DNA of 64,000 bases from JAPLUA01 sp964625855 (lineage in GTDB: Bacteria; Verrucomicrobiota; Verrucomicrobiia; Limisphaerales; UBA8199). The position numbers were made by a program, and so were the translations under genes. Below, one piece after another: positions 35,385-43,833 of this stretch. A model generated the notes under the pieces. It made no database searches. It saw nothing but the letters and a program-made list of their open reading frames with translations, and was not told the DNA's origin. The stretch spans positions 25,895-89,894 of the forward strand of contig CAZVFC010000038.1 of NCBI GenBank assembly GCA_964625855.1, given 5' to 3'. Positions within the stretch are counted from its first letter, which is position 1; the number at the start of each line of letters is the position of its first letter.

Positions 35385-36932
35385 TCATTTCTCGTTCGTT
35401 CCTTGCCGGCGGCCACCGCTGTAGTAGGCCTGCGCCTCCTCGAGTGTCAGCACGCCGTCGTTGTTCTTGTCAATCTGCTTGAAGGCACCCGTCGGAAACT
35501 CTTCAGGCGTGAGTTTGCCGTCGCCATTCTCGTCGTATTGCTTGAAGCGTTCCTCGATCCCGCCTCGGCGGCGTGGAGGCGTGGTGGTGTCGTCGCCGAT
35601 CGCGCGTTGTGTCCGGGCGTCCTGCCGACGCCATTGAGCGGGCATCATCTGTTTGTCCCACGCAGCGTAGGCGGCTTGGAGTTCCTTCAACTTCACCGGC
35701 TCTCTTGCGGCAAGATTGGTCTTTTCCCCGATGTCGTCCTTGAGGTTGAAAAGCTCCACTTCGTTGCCGCGCTCTTGCACGAGTTTCCAGTTGCCGACGC
35801 GCGCGGCGTGTTTCGCGCCGGCACGCCAGAAGAGCTGGTCGTGCGGACGACCGGCTTGTTTACCCGTCAGGAACGGGAGCAGGTTGACGCCGTCGAGCGG
35901 CTTGTTCTTCGGCACTTCAATGCCCGCGGCGGCGAGCGCCGTGGCGTGGCAGTCAAAACCCATGACCATCTCGCGATAGGTCTGTCCGGCCGGGATGACC
36001 CCCTTCCACTGGAAGACGAAAGGCTCGCGGATGCCGCCCTCGAAGAACTGCCCCTTGTAGCCGCGCAGCGGGTCGTTGCGCGAGGTGGTCTGCTGAGTGG
36101 GGCCGCCGTTGTCGCTGTAGAACATCACCAGCGTGTTTTCCTCCTGGCCGAGTTCGCGCACTTTCGCCAGCACGCGGCCCACTGCGTCGTCGAGGGCGGC
36201 GAGCATGCCGGCGTAGGTCTTGCGATTGCCGGTGAGCGACGGGAAACGCTCCGCATACGTGTTCTCGTCCAGTGGCGCGTGCACGGCGTTGAAGGCGAAG
36301 TAGAGAAAGAAGGGCTGGCCCTTGCTGCGCTCCAGGAAGCCCACCGCCTCGTCAGCAAACTCGTCGGTGAGATACTTCGTGGGTTTCACCGGCTGACCGT
36401 TGCGGATGATGGAGTCGTTGTCGAACTTGCCGGGCAGATAGGTGTGCGCGCCGCTCAGGAACCCGTAGTGGTAATCAAAGCCGCGCTCGTGCGGACGGAG
36501 TCCTTCTTTGAAACCGATATGCCACTTCCCCACCATGCCCGTGGCGTAGCCGGCGTCCTTGAGCTTCTCCGCCAGGGTGGGCACGGAACGCGGCAGGCCG
36601 AAATTCGGATCCGCATAACGCTCCGGCCCGGAGTTGGCCTCAAAGCCGAAGCGATGCTGATACATCCCGCTCATCAACCCGGCCCGTGACGGCGAACAGA
36701 CGCAATGCGTCGCGTAGCCATCGGTGAACCGCACGCCGTTCTTGGCAAGGCTGTCGATATTCGGCGTTGGGATGTCTTTGCAGCCATTCACACCGATGTC
36801 CGCATAACCGAGGTCGTCGGCAAGGAAGATGATGATGTTGGGCGCGGCTGTGGCTAGGGTTTGGAAAGAAAGGTAGCCAAGTATGCTCAAAGCCAGGACC
36901 CCTGTCCTGAAGTGGTGCAGTTTTGTGCTCAT
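35385..36932 (-). CDS. Secreted sulfatase with C-terminal EF-hands
   Basis: The 515-residue protein has an export signal, then a type I sulfatase: PNIIIFLADDLGYAD metal ligands near 31-45 and the formylglycine motif Cys79-Ser-Pro-Ser-Arg83. Later segments are GKWHIGF, PFFLYFAFNAVHAPL and FYSDNGG. The last 60 residues hold two EF-hand loops (YDENGDGKLTPEE, IDKNNDGVLTLEE). It hydrolyses sulfate esters, probably of polysaccharides. The cysteine needs oxidation by an FGE-type enzyme, not seen here. The ATG at 36932 overlaps the upstream stop by four bases, which fixes the start against the much longer open frame. Confidence 0.88.
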   Translation of the reverse strand: MSTKLHHFRTGVLALSILGYLSFQTLATAAPNIIIFLADDLGYADIGVNGCKDIPTPNIDSLAKNGVRFTDGYATHCVCSPSRAGLMSGMYQHRFGFEANSGPERYADPNFGLPRSVPTLAEKLKDAGYATGMVGKWHIGFKEGLRPHERGFDYHYGFLSGAHTYLPGKFDNDSIIRNGQPVKPTKYLTDEFADEAVGFLERSKGQPFFLYFAFNAVHAPLDENTYAERFPSLTGNRKTYAGMLAALDDAVGRVLAKVRELGQEENTLVMFYSDNGGPTQQTTSRNDPLRGYKGQFFEGGIREPFVFQWKGVIPAGQTYREMVMGFDCHATALAAAGIEVPKNKPLDGVNLLPFLTGKQAGRPHDQLFWRAGAKHAARVGNWKLVQERGNEVELFNLKDDIGEKTNLAAREPVKLKELQAAYAAWDKQMMPAQWRRQDARTQRAIGDDTTTPPRRRGGIEERFKQYDENGDGKLTPEEFPTGAFKQIDKNNDGVLTLEEAQAYYSGGRRQGTNEK

Positions 36933-39088
36933 TGCTTTGCGTGATAGACTGGTGGGGACACCGAAATGGACCCACTCACTGTAGCCGAATACGGGGCATA
37001 ACCCGCTTGGGTTTTCCCACCAAAGTTCACCGTGATCGTGATCTCGCCGGTTTTGGGATGGAACGTCGTCCGTTGAACGAGCCTGTCTGCGCTCAGGCAT
37101 GCGAAACGCGTCAACGGCGCGGTTGCCAGCTCACGGTGGAGCGGCCCCCAAAAGGCCAAATGCCGCAGAATGCGATCGCGCCGCTTCGGCCAGGTTTCCC
37201 GGTTGAGGTGACACATGGGCGGCACCATGTAAAGGATTTCCATCAACTCCCTGGTGTTCTCGACATCCTTGAGCTTCATGGAGTCGAAACTCCAGTGATG
37301 GGTGGCGATGAGTTCGTCCCCGAGCGCAGCCCGGTAAAGCGGAATGCGAACCGTTGGATCGAAATACGGCACCTTCAGCGAGGGTGGAATCGTAACGGCC
37401 TTGAACGATTGATCCGGTGTGTCGGGTGGCCAGTGGCGGCCCAGATAGTAGGGGCTCTGAAGGTCCCGGAAGGCGGGATCGAGATGGCCGATGTAGGGTG
37501 TGTGAACCCCGTGGCCAAAGTGAATCACGTCGGCGAACAGCACCGATCCACCCTCGCTGCCAACGACCATCTTGTGCTCGGTCTCCAGCCACGCCAGGCG
37601 CTGCCGCCGCAGTTTTGTATCCTCACTCTTTGTCGCCGGATGCTCGCGGCTGAAATCCTCGAAGCACTCGCCCGTGGCATCACAATCGATGAACCAGGCG
37701 GAATAAGGTGCTTGCTGGACAATGCGGCCGACACGCTCTTGCACATAGGGCCAGGCGGCTTGGGGTGAGAAGTGATATCCCCGTTTCTTGAATCCCCCGT
37801 GTCCCGAGCCATCGGCGTTGATGACCCGGCCGTGTTCATAGGCTGCAAGGTCGAACTGCGCTGTTTCCCAGGTGTCATTCGGGCCGGCGGCTGGCGAGTG
37901 GACGGAATGGTAGGAGTCATAGGGTCCCAGCAGATAGCCCAACTTCTCCGCGTGGGCGACGACATCCGGCCGGAATGATCGGCCATAGAGATCGCTCATC
38001 AGCAGGAGGGCTCGGTCAATGCCGGCCTCGTGAAGTGAATCCAGCAGCGAGTTGGACAGACCGTTACCCCAGGATGCTGGCGGATTGACGAAACTCCCGA
38101 ATGCACCCGCCAGCGCCTGCTGATTGCGCTGAATCACTTCCGCGGCCGGCACATCGGGGCCTGGATTCAGGAGAGCATTTCCAGACAGTATCGTATCGAT
38201 GGCGCCAGCCAGGCTGCCTGTCAGGTAGTCCATCGGCCACTCCGCCGCGGCCAGTTCTTGCAGAGCGCGGCGCTGGTCCTCTGGAAGTAGTCTTACCAGT
38301 TTGCCACCGAAGCTTTCGGGCGGGGCGCTGCGCAGCGCTTTCGCGAACGGCACCCATTTGTCCCTCGGAATGTCGTGCCGACTGAACAGTGCCGGTCCCC
38401 AAAGGTAGAAATGCGGCGCCCCCAACAGCCGGGTCACCTTGTCCAGATCTGCCATCTTTTTCTGGAGCGGACGCGGACGCGGGATGTCGCCAGTGTTGGT
38501 GGCACTGAGGCGCCATTCGCGAAAGGCTAGAGCGGCTGCCAGTGGATCGGCTCCCCGGCGCATCGCGACGATGCCGCACGGCGTGGCTTGGTGACGGCCT
38601 TTGGGGAAGGAATATCGGATGCCGATCCGGTCTTTCACGATGAATTCGGCGTAGTGCGGCCAGGGCACGATGACAACCAGCGTTTGATTGCTGTATCGCA
38701 GCCCCAGAACCGGCAGGTCCAAAAGAGACCATGCGGACCCATCCCTGAGCCAGTGCCTCAGGTCTGAACGCGAGGCATCCACGACGACTCCAGCCGAAAT
38801 TGGCAGGACATACTCGCTGGCTCCCGCTGGCAGCCACCATGTAAACTCCCCTGACTCGCCGATTTTGGACCGAAACAAAGCGGGTTTGTCCGTGATATCC
38901 TCAAGGCGAAGCTCTCTCCCTTCGGGTTGGGCGGACTGATTAGTGGAGACGGTGCCACCCGTGCCGGCGGGGCCCTGGGCCACTGGAGCAGCCAAACCTT
39001 GCGCTACCATCCACCCCACGCCGTTGATTCCTCCGGGCAGCAGGCCCGAAAGCAAAACCGAGCAGATGAAGACGAGCCTTGAATTCAT
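36929..39088 (-). CDS. Putative secreted glycoside hydrolase-like protein
   Basis: The 719-residue protein has a signal peptide and an N-terminal strand-rich domain (about 60-190). The larger domain has a TIM-barrel-like rhythm of short hydrophobic strands ending in Asp/Glu: ALLLMSDLYG, LGYLLGPYDSYHS, YSAWFIDCDATGECFEDF, MVVGSEGGSVLFADVIHFG. Paired acids in FIDCDATGE and GSEGG could be catalytic. A sulfatase gene overlaps its stop by four bases, which fits joint degradation of a sulfated glycan (inference). I recognise general similarity to retaining glycosidases of the GH101-like type but cannot name the family. Confidence 0.5.
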   Translation of the reverse strand: MNSRLVFICSVLLSGLLPGGINGVGWMVAQGLAAPVAQGPAGTGGTVSTNQSAQPEGRELRLEDITDKPALFRSKIGESGEFTWWLPAGASEYVLPISAGVVVDASRSDLRHWLRDGSAWSLLDLPVLGLRYSNQTLVVIVPWPHYAEFIVKDRIGIRYSFPKGRHQATPCGIVAMRRGADPLAAALAFREWRLSATNTGDIPRPRPLQKKMADLDKVTRLLGAPHFYLWGPALFSRHDIPRDKWVPFAKALRSAPPESFGGKLVRLLPEDQRRALQELAAAEWPMDYLTGSLAGAIDTILSGNALLNPGPDVPAAEVIQRNQQALAGAFGSFVNPPASWGNGLSNSLLDSLHEAGIDRALLLMSDLYGRSFRPDVVAHAEKLGYLLGPYDSYHSVHSPAAGPNDTWETAQFDLAAYEHGRVINADGSGHGGFKKRGYHFSPQAAWPYVQERVGRIVQQAPYSAWFIDCDATGECFEDFSREHPATKSEDTKLRRQRLAWLETEHKMVVGSEGGSVLFADVIHFGHGVHTPYIGHLDPAFRDLQSPYYLGRHWPPDTPDQSFKAVTIPPSLKVPYFDPTVRIPLYRAALGDELIATHHWSFDSMKLKDVENTRELMEILYMVPPMCHLNRETWPKRRDRILRHLAFWGPLHRELATAPLTRFACLSADRLVQRTTFHPKTGEITITVNFGGKTQAGYAPYSATVSGSISVSPPVYHAKQ

Positions 39089-39157
39089 GGGGCGGATGTT
39101 ATCGTCTTTGTGCGAGTAGAAAAACGCGGCTGCTCACACTTCCTGGCGTGATGGAGT

Positions 39158-42100
39158 TCATTTTGTCTGCGGTGCCCACTTCCCCGTTGTTGGGTTCAAA
39201 TCGAGAAACTGGTCAGCACTGACGCCTGCAAACGCGACCGTTTTGCCGCTGGGAAGCGTGACCTTCAAGTCGGCGGTGGTTTCTTTGCCGAGGCCGAAGT
39301 GGGCTTCGAGCGCGCAACCGCTCTTGTAGAAGTGGTCGGGGTGAATCCAGCGGTATTGTTTCTTGCCGCCGGCAGATAGTTCGACTTTGGCGCCGATCAA
39401 TTCGGCGTCTTTGAGGCCGCTGAAACGGAGGCGGAGCCAGTGGTTGCCGCGCGCGCCCTGAGCGCCGGTGTTCCAATAGACTTTGCTTTCGTAGCGGTCC
39501 ATGCTGAGCACAATGCCGGTGTTGTCGGGGTCGGCGGCGAAGACGAGGTCGAGCAGGCCGTCGTTGTTGAGGTCGGCGGCCACGCCGCAAATGCCGTGAG
39601 AGTCGAGGCCGCTGAAGGTCGTCGGTTTCACCTCAAAGGTTCCGTCGCCGCGATTCATAAAGAGGATCGCCCGCACCGGTTCGCCTTGGCGCTCGCTGCG
39701 GTCTTGCACGACCAGGTCCACCCAGCCGTCGTTGTCGAAGTCGCCAAAGATGATGGCGGCAAAGTAAGGACGGTGCTCGCCGGGAGCGATGCGCGCCCCG
39801 GGCCGCGCCGGCCCGAGCGAGGCATCGAAGAACTTGAACCAATTGCGGTAAACCGAGTTCAGCGCCGACAACCCGGCGGCGTCGGTCGCCTCCTCGAACT
39901 TGAACCCCCCCTTGTTCCGCCAGAACCGGCCGCTGACGTATTCGGTGCGGGGCGCCCAGCCGGGGCTGGCCGGACCGATCGCGAGCACGTCGGGCAGGCC
40001 GTCGTTGTCCACGTCGGCGACCGAGAGGTAAGGCAGGCCGGGCGCTTTGCCGACTGGTTCGGTGCTCTGTTTGTCGGCGCTGAGTTTGAGGTGCGCTTCG
40101 CAGGCGAGGCCGTTGCCGGTGATTTTCTCGAACTGGAGCTGGCCGGTTTTTGCCAGGAGGTTTTTCCAGCAGAAGACGCCCTGCCGGTATTCGATGGGCG
40201 AATAGGGCGCCGTATAGTCGAGCACGTCCACATGATACGACTGGATCAGGTCGAGGTTCCCGTCGTTGTCGAGATCGCGCAGGTTGATGTCGGGGCCGGC
40301 TTTGTCCTTCGTGCTGTCGTGGTAGAAGCCACCGAAGTCCGGCACGAGATCGGTGCCGCCGATGTCCTCGAAGTGGCCATCGGTGAACTTCGCGCCGTTC
40401 GGCTTGAACACGTAGAGCCGGCTGTGCGGAAAGCCGCCCATCGCGTTCTTGATGTTGTCGCAGCCGACGGCGATGTCGAGCCAGCCGTCCTTGTTCACAT
40501 CGGCAATGCTCGCCTGACGATTGTAGGCTTTCTCGTTCTGGATGCCCATCTTCGCCGAAACGTCGCGGAAGACATCCCACGCGCCGTCGCTGAGGTAGAG
40601 ACCGTTGCCGAGTTTTTCGTCGCGCGGATTCGACTGGCCGCCGGACATCTGCGCGTGGCGCGAGACGAAGAGGTCGAGGAAACCGTCGCCGTTGAAGTCC
40701 GCCAACACCGGCACCTGGCCGCGTCCGAAACTCTCCGGCGACACCTTCGAATCGAGCAGCTTGACGGTGTGCGGGTGAAACTTGAAGCCGCCGTCATTGA
40801 TGAACACGCGCAGTTTCTCGCCGCTACCCCAACGCCCGCCCGTGCCCGTCGGCGCGGAATAGGTCGCCACGATGTCGAGGAGGCCGTCCTTGTTCAAATC
40901 CACAATCGCCACGCCGTTCATGCCCTCCTGAATGTCAGTCACTCCCGGCACGCAGATGCTCTTGAACAGCGTGTCGCGTCCGGCCGCGTCGCGCGTCGCG
41001 TCGCAATCCGGCATCTTCTTCAACGGCGGCTCGCCGGGGCGTTGGGAAAGGATTTCCTCCGTGTGCGGCTTCGGCTTGATGTCGCCGTATTGTGCCCGGA
41101 TGCGGTCCTGAAGACTCTGCCGCGACGGCGTGCCCGGCGACGCGGTCTTTGGCCGCGCTGCCGCAGCCTTGATCGCGTCGGCCGGCGCTTGTTCGATGTA
41201 GATGCGATTGCCGTCGGGATCAGTCACCAACAGCCGCTTCTCGCCTTCCACTTTCGCGCCGCGTTTCGTCAACCCTTTGCGCGCGGCGGCCAGGTCAGCG
41301 ACGCGCAACGTCACGCTCCGCAACCCCGGCGCATCCGGCCCCGCGTCGGCTTCGCGCGGACGCTGTCCTTGCGGCGCGGAAAACTTCACGCGGCCCGCGC
41401 CGGTCGCGAACAGATACATCTTCATGCTGAACGGCGGCGGCAGGTTCCACGGATCGAACTCCTGCAAACCGAGCACCGCGCCGTAAAACTTCCGCGCCGT
41501 CGCGTCGTCGCTGACCGCCATGCCCCACGTGAACGTCTCTGCCGACGCGCTGCGCGGCACGCCCATGATTTCAACGACATTGCCGTCGGGATCGCGCGTC
41601 ATGCTCACGTTGCCGCCCTTCATCGGCGCCGGGTAACCGGCTTTTACGAGCCGCTCGCTGATGGCGGCTGGGTCGTTGAACCAGAGCGAGAACCACCGGA
41701 AGCCGTTCTGCGAAAGCATCTGCTTCATTGGATTGCCCGTGGCCGGCGTGGGCTTCTCGCCCGGAACTTTGCGCAGCCGCAGATAACTGCCGGCCCACTC
41801 CAGCAACGCACCCGGCTTGACTTCGCGCATTCCGATGCCGTCGCGGTAGAACTTCGCGCACGCCTCGACATCCCGCACACAAAGCTCGAACACCGCGTCC
41901 ACCGCCGTGAGTTCACCGACAGCCAACGGTGCCGCTGGTTGTTCCGGTGCCGCCGGTCGCGCCGTCCGCCGCGAAGCGAAATACGCCTGCACTTCTTCGA
42001 TAGTCAGAAAACCGTCTTTGTTCTTGTCCGCCGCGTCAAAGAAGGGCAGCGACCCCCCCTCCTCCCGGCTAACCTTCCCGTCGCCGTTGCGGTCAAGCTG

Positions 42101-42211
42101 CTTGAACCGCTCGGCGAGCCCGCCGCCGCGTGCGGGCTGCGTTTCCTGCGCCGAAAGAGTCAGGCAGGCAATCATGGTTGAGAGGGTGATGAGTGTGATG
42201 ATGGTTTTCAT
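39158..42211 (-). CDS. Secreted EF-hand/VOC/FG-GAP/ASPIC-UnbV protein
   Basis: The 1017-residue protein has a signal peptide and two EF-hands (LDRNGDGKVSREE, ADKNKDGFLTIEE, about 38-78). Two glyoxalase/VOC-like repeats follow (about 100-330; VDAVFELCVRDVEACAKFY and DPDGNRIYIEQ). Next is a long set of FG-GAP/VCBS beta-propeller repeats (about 400-890; VDLNKDGLLDIVA, ADFNGDGFLDLFV, DLDNDGNLDLIQ). A C-terminal ASPIC/UnbV domain (about 900-1000; NHWLRLRFSGLK, GLGKETTADLKVTLPSG) closes the chain. VOC domains on an exported propeller are unusual. The start at 42211 overlaps the previous stop by four bases. Confidence 0.82.
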   Translation of the reverse strand: MKTIITLITLSTMIACLTLSAQETQPARGGGLAERFKQLDRNGDGKVSREEGGSLPFFDAADKNKDGFLTIEEVQAYFASRRTARPAAPEQPAAPLAVGELTAVDAVFELCVRDVEACAKFYRDGIGMREVKPGALLEWAGSYLRLRKVPGEKPTPATGNPMKQMLSQNGFRWFSLWFNDPAAISERLVKAGYPAPMKGGNVSMTRDPDGNVVEIMGVPRSASAETFTWGMAVSDDATARKFYGAVLGLQEFDPWNLPPPFSMKMYLFATGAGRVKFSAPQGQRPREADAGPDAPGLRSVTLRVADLAAARKGLTKRGAKVEGEKRLLVTDPDGNRIYIEQAPADAIKAAAARPKTASPGTPSRQSLQDRIRAQYGDIKPKPHTEEILSQRPGEPPLKKMPDCDATRDAAGRDTLFKSICVPGVTDIQEGMNGVAIVDLNKDGLLDIVATYSAPTGTGGRWGSGEKLRVFINDGGFKFHPHTVKLLDSKVSPESFGRGQVPVLADFNGDGFLDLFVSRHAQMSGGQSNPRDEKLGNGLYLSDGAWDVFRDVSAKMGIQNEKAYNRQASIADVNKDGWLDIAVGCDNIKNAMGGFPHSRLYVFKPNGAKFTDGHFEDIGGTDLVPDFGGFYHDSTKDKAGPDINLRDLDNDGNLDLIQSYHVDVLDYTAPYSPIEYRQGVFCWKNLLAKTGQLQFEKITGNGLACEAHLKLSADKQSTEPVGKAPGLPYLSVADVDNDGLPDVLAIGPASPGWAPRTEYVSGRFWRNKGGFKFEEATDAAGLSALNSVYRNWFKFFDASLGPARPGARIAPGEHRPYFAAIIFGDFDNDGWVDLVVQDRSERQGEPVRAILFMNRGDGTFEVKPTTFSGLDSHGICGVAADLNNDGLLDLVFAADPDNTGIVLSMDRYESKVYWNTGAQGARGNHWLRLRFSGLKDAELIGAKVELSAGGKKQYRWIHPDHFYKSGCALEAHFGLGKETTADLKVTLPSGKTVAFAGVSADQFLDLNPTTGKWAPQTK

Positions 42212-43833
42212 GGTTTCTCCTTCAGGGTTGCTTTGTAAATCCACGCGGTGTCACGGTGCGGGCCTTGGGCGGCGTCGAAGCCGCCGAAGTAGAGGACGCG
42301 GCCTTTGTCTTCCGGGAACGGCGAGACACAGACGGTGCGGGCGCTGCGCAGGCCGCCGACGGCGGTCGGCACGATTGCGGGATCGAAGATTTGGCCAGTG
42401 CCGTAACGGCCATCGGCGTGGCGCACCAGATACCACGCGCACTTGGCCCGCGCGTCATTGCCCATCAGTCCCGGCATGATGCCGCCGGCGATCAACAGCA
42501 CGCGTTCGCCGGTGTCGGGATGAACAGCGGGCGTCATCTCGTTGTAGGCGAACAGCGTGGTGAACCGCTGGCCGTCCTGCGCGCCGACGAGTCCGCCGAA
42601 ATGCTTGCGCATGTCGAACTCGACGCGGCGCTCGTAGTTTCGCTGCGGGTTGATGATCTCGATGACGCCGTCCACTTCGCGGCTGCAAAGAATCAATTCC
42701 TTGCCGGGGCGTTCGGGATCAGGAATGGCGGTGATGGCGCGAATCCACGCGACCCCGCGGCTCGCGAGGCGGTGACCCCATTCGCCAATCCACTCCCAGC
42801 GCGGTTGCGGACCATCCACGCGGCGGAACAGGCCGCCGTTCTTCGGTTGGTCGGGCGTGATGTCCACGGCGAGGTAAACGTCGCCGTTGACGCGACCGAC
42901 GGACATGATCCGACCCAACCGGCCGGTGAGTTCCGGTTCCGGATTCCAGCGGATGAAGCCGGGCGCGGCAGGATCGTAGCCGCCACTGAACACCTTGCCG
43001 TTGGTGATGGTGGCGATGAGGCGGTCCGCGCCGGTCACCCGGTCGCGATGCACATGCAGCATCCGCACCTCGCCGAGATCGCGTGCGGCGCGCGGAGCGA
43101 TGATGCTTTTGACCCACTTCCCGGCGGTATCGTCGCAGACGAAAACGGCGCTCTCACTCCGCGACTCGAAGATGCTGCCGCCCGCAATCAGCAGGCTCAC
43201 GGGTCGCGCGAGTGCCTTGCCCGCGGCATCCGTGGCGAAGGTGAGCGAGGCGAGCACAGCCACGCGGACACACGGCGGCGCAGGACGATGAAACTGCACA
43301 TCCACTTCCCACGGCGCAGCGGCGGACGTTTTCACCAGCACGCCGGGGCCGGGGTTCGGCGCGGTCTGATCGTGATTCCACAGGCTCACGGCGGCATACA
43401 ACCGTCCGCCGTGCGCCACGATGTAGTTGCACTCCGTTCCCGTCATCAGCTTGCCGTTGCGGTCTGTGGTGCCGGGAATCCAGTCGCGCGTGAATTGCAG
43501 GTCGGTGAACGCCTTGCTGTCCGAGAGCGGCACCGGCCCGTCGCTGTCCTTGTGATACGCGAGGGCCTTCGCCACCTCGTCGCGGAGGCCCCCTTTGCTG
43601 CGTGATGCGCCGATGGCCGCCGCCGCCTTGGTTTCCTCCAGGCTGACCACGCCATCGTGGTTGCGGTCGAGCGTGTCGAACCACGACGCATTGCCCGATT
43701 CCTCGCGCGTAATCTTCCCGTCGCCGTTCTTGTCGAACTGCTTGAAACGCTGCTCAGCAGACGCCGACGTTTCCTGCGCCGAGAGGGAGAGGCAGGCAAG
43801 AATGACTGACAGGCAGATGATGGATGTTCTCAT
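42208..43833 (-). CDS. Secreted EF-hand protein with unnamed repeated domain (single copy)
   Basis: The 541-residue protein has a signal peptide and two EF-hands (FDKNGDGKITREE, LDRNHDGVVSLEE). One copy of a ~430-residue domain follows. It starts FTDLQFTRDWIPGTTDRNGK, has strand-rich repeats such as LLIAGGSIFESRS and RLIATITNGKVFSGGYDP, and ends VLYFGGFDAAQGPHRDTAWIYK. The same start (TDLQFKRDFMPGTEDTRG) and end (YFGG...AWIYK) occur twice in the next gene and once in the gene at 53039. The strand rhythm suggests a beta-propeller. I know no name for it, and no catalytic residues are evident. Confidence 0.75.
   Translation of the reverse strand: MRTSIICLSVILACLSLSAQETSASAEQRFKQFDKNGDGKITREESGNASWFDTLDRNHDGVVSLEETKAAAAIGASRSKGGLRDEVAKALAYHKDSDGPVPLSDSKAFTDLQFTRDWIPGTTDRNGKLMTGTECNYIVAHGGRLYAAVSLWNHDQTAPNPGPGVLVKTSAAAPWEVDVQFHRPAPPCVRVAVLASLTFATDAAGKALARPVSLLIAGGSIFESRSESAVFVCDDTAGKWVKSIIAPRAARDLGEVRMLHVHRDRVTGADRLIATITNGKVFSGGYDPAAPGFIRWNPEPELTGRLGRIMSVGRVNGDVYLAVDITPDQPKNGGLFRRVDGPQPRWEWIGEWGHRLASRGVAWIRAITAIPDPERPGKELILCSREVDGVIEIINPQRNYERRVEFDMRKHFGGLVGAQDGQRFTTLFAYNEMTPAVHPDTGERVLLIAGGIMPGLMGNDARAKCAWYLVRHADGRYGTGQIFDPAIVPTAVGGLRSARTVCVSPFPEDKGRVLYFGGFDAAQGPHRDTAWIYKATLKEKP

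Noticed and set aside
39440..42181. Long plus-strand open frame of over 900 codons
   Set aside because: It is the mirror of the FG-GAP/ASPIC gene; repeated Asp/Gly codons produce valine-rich antisense without stops.
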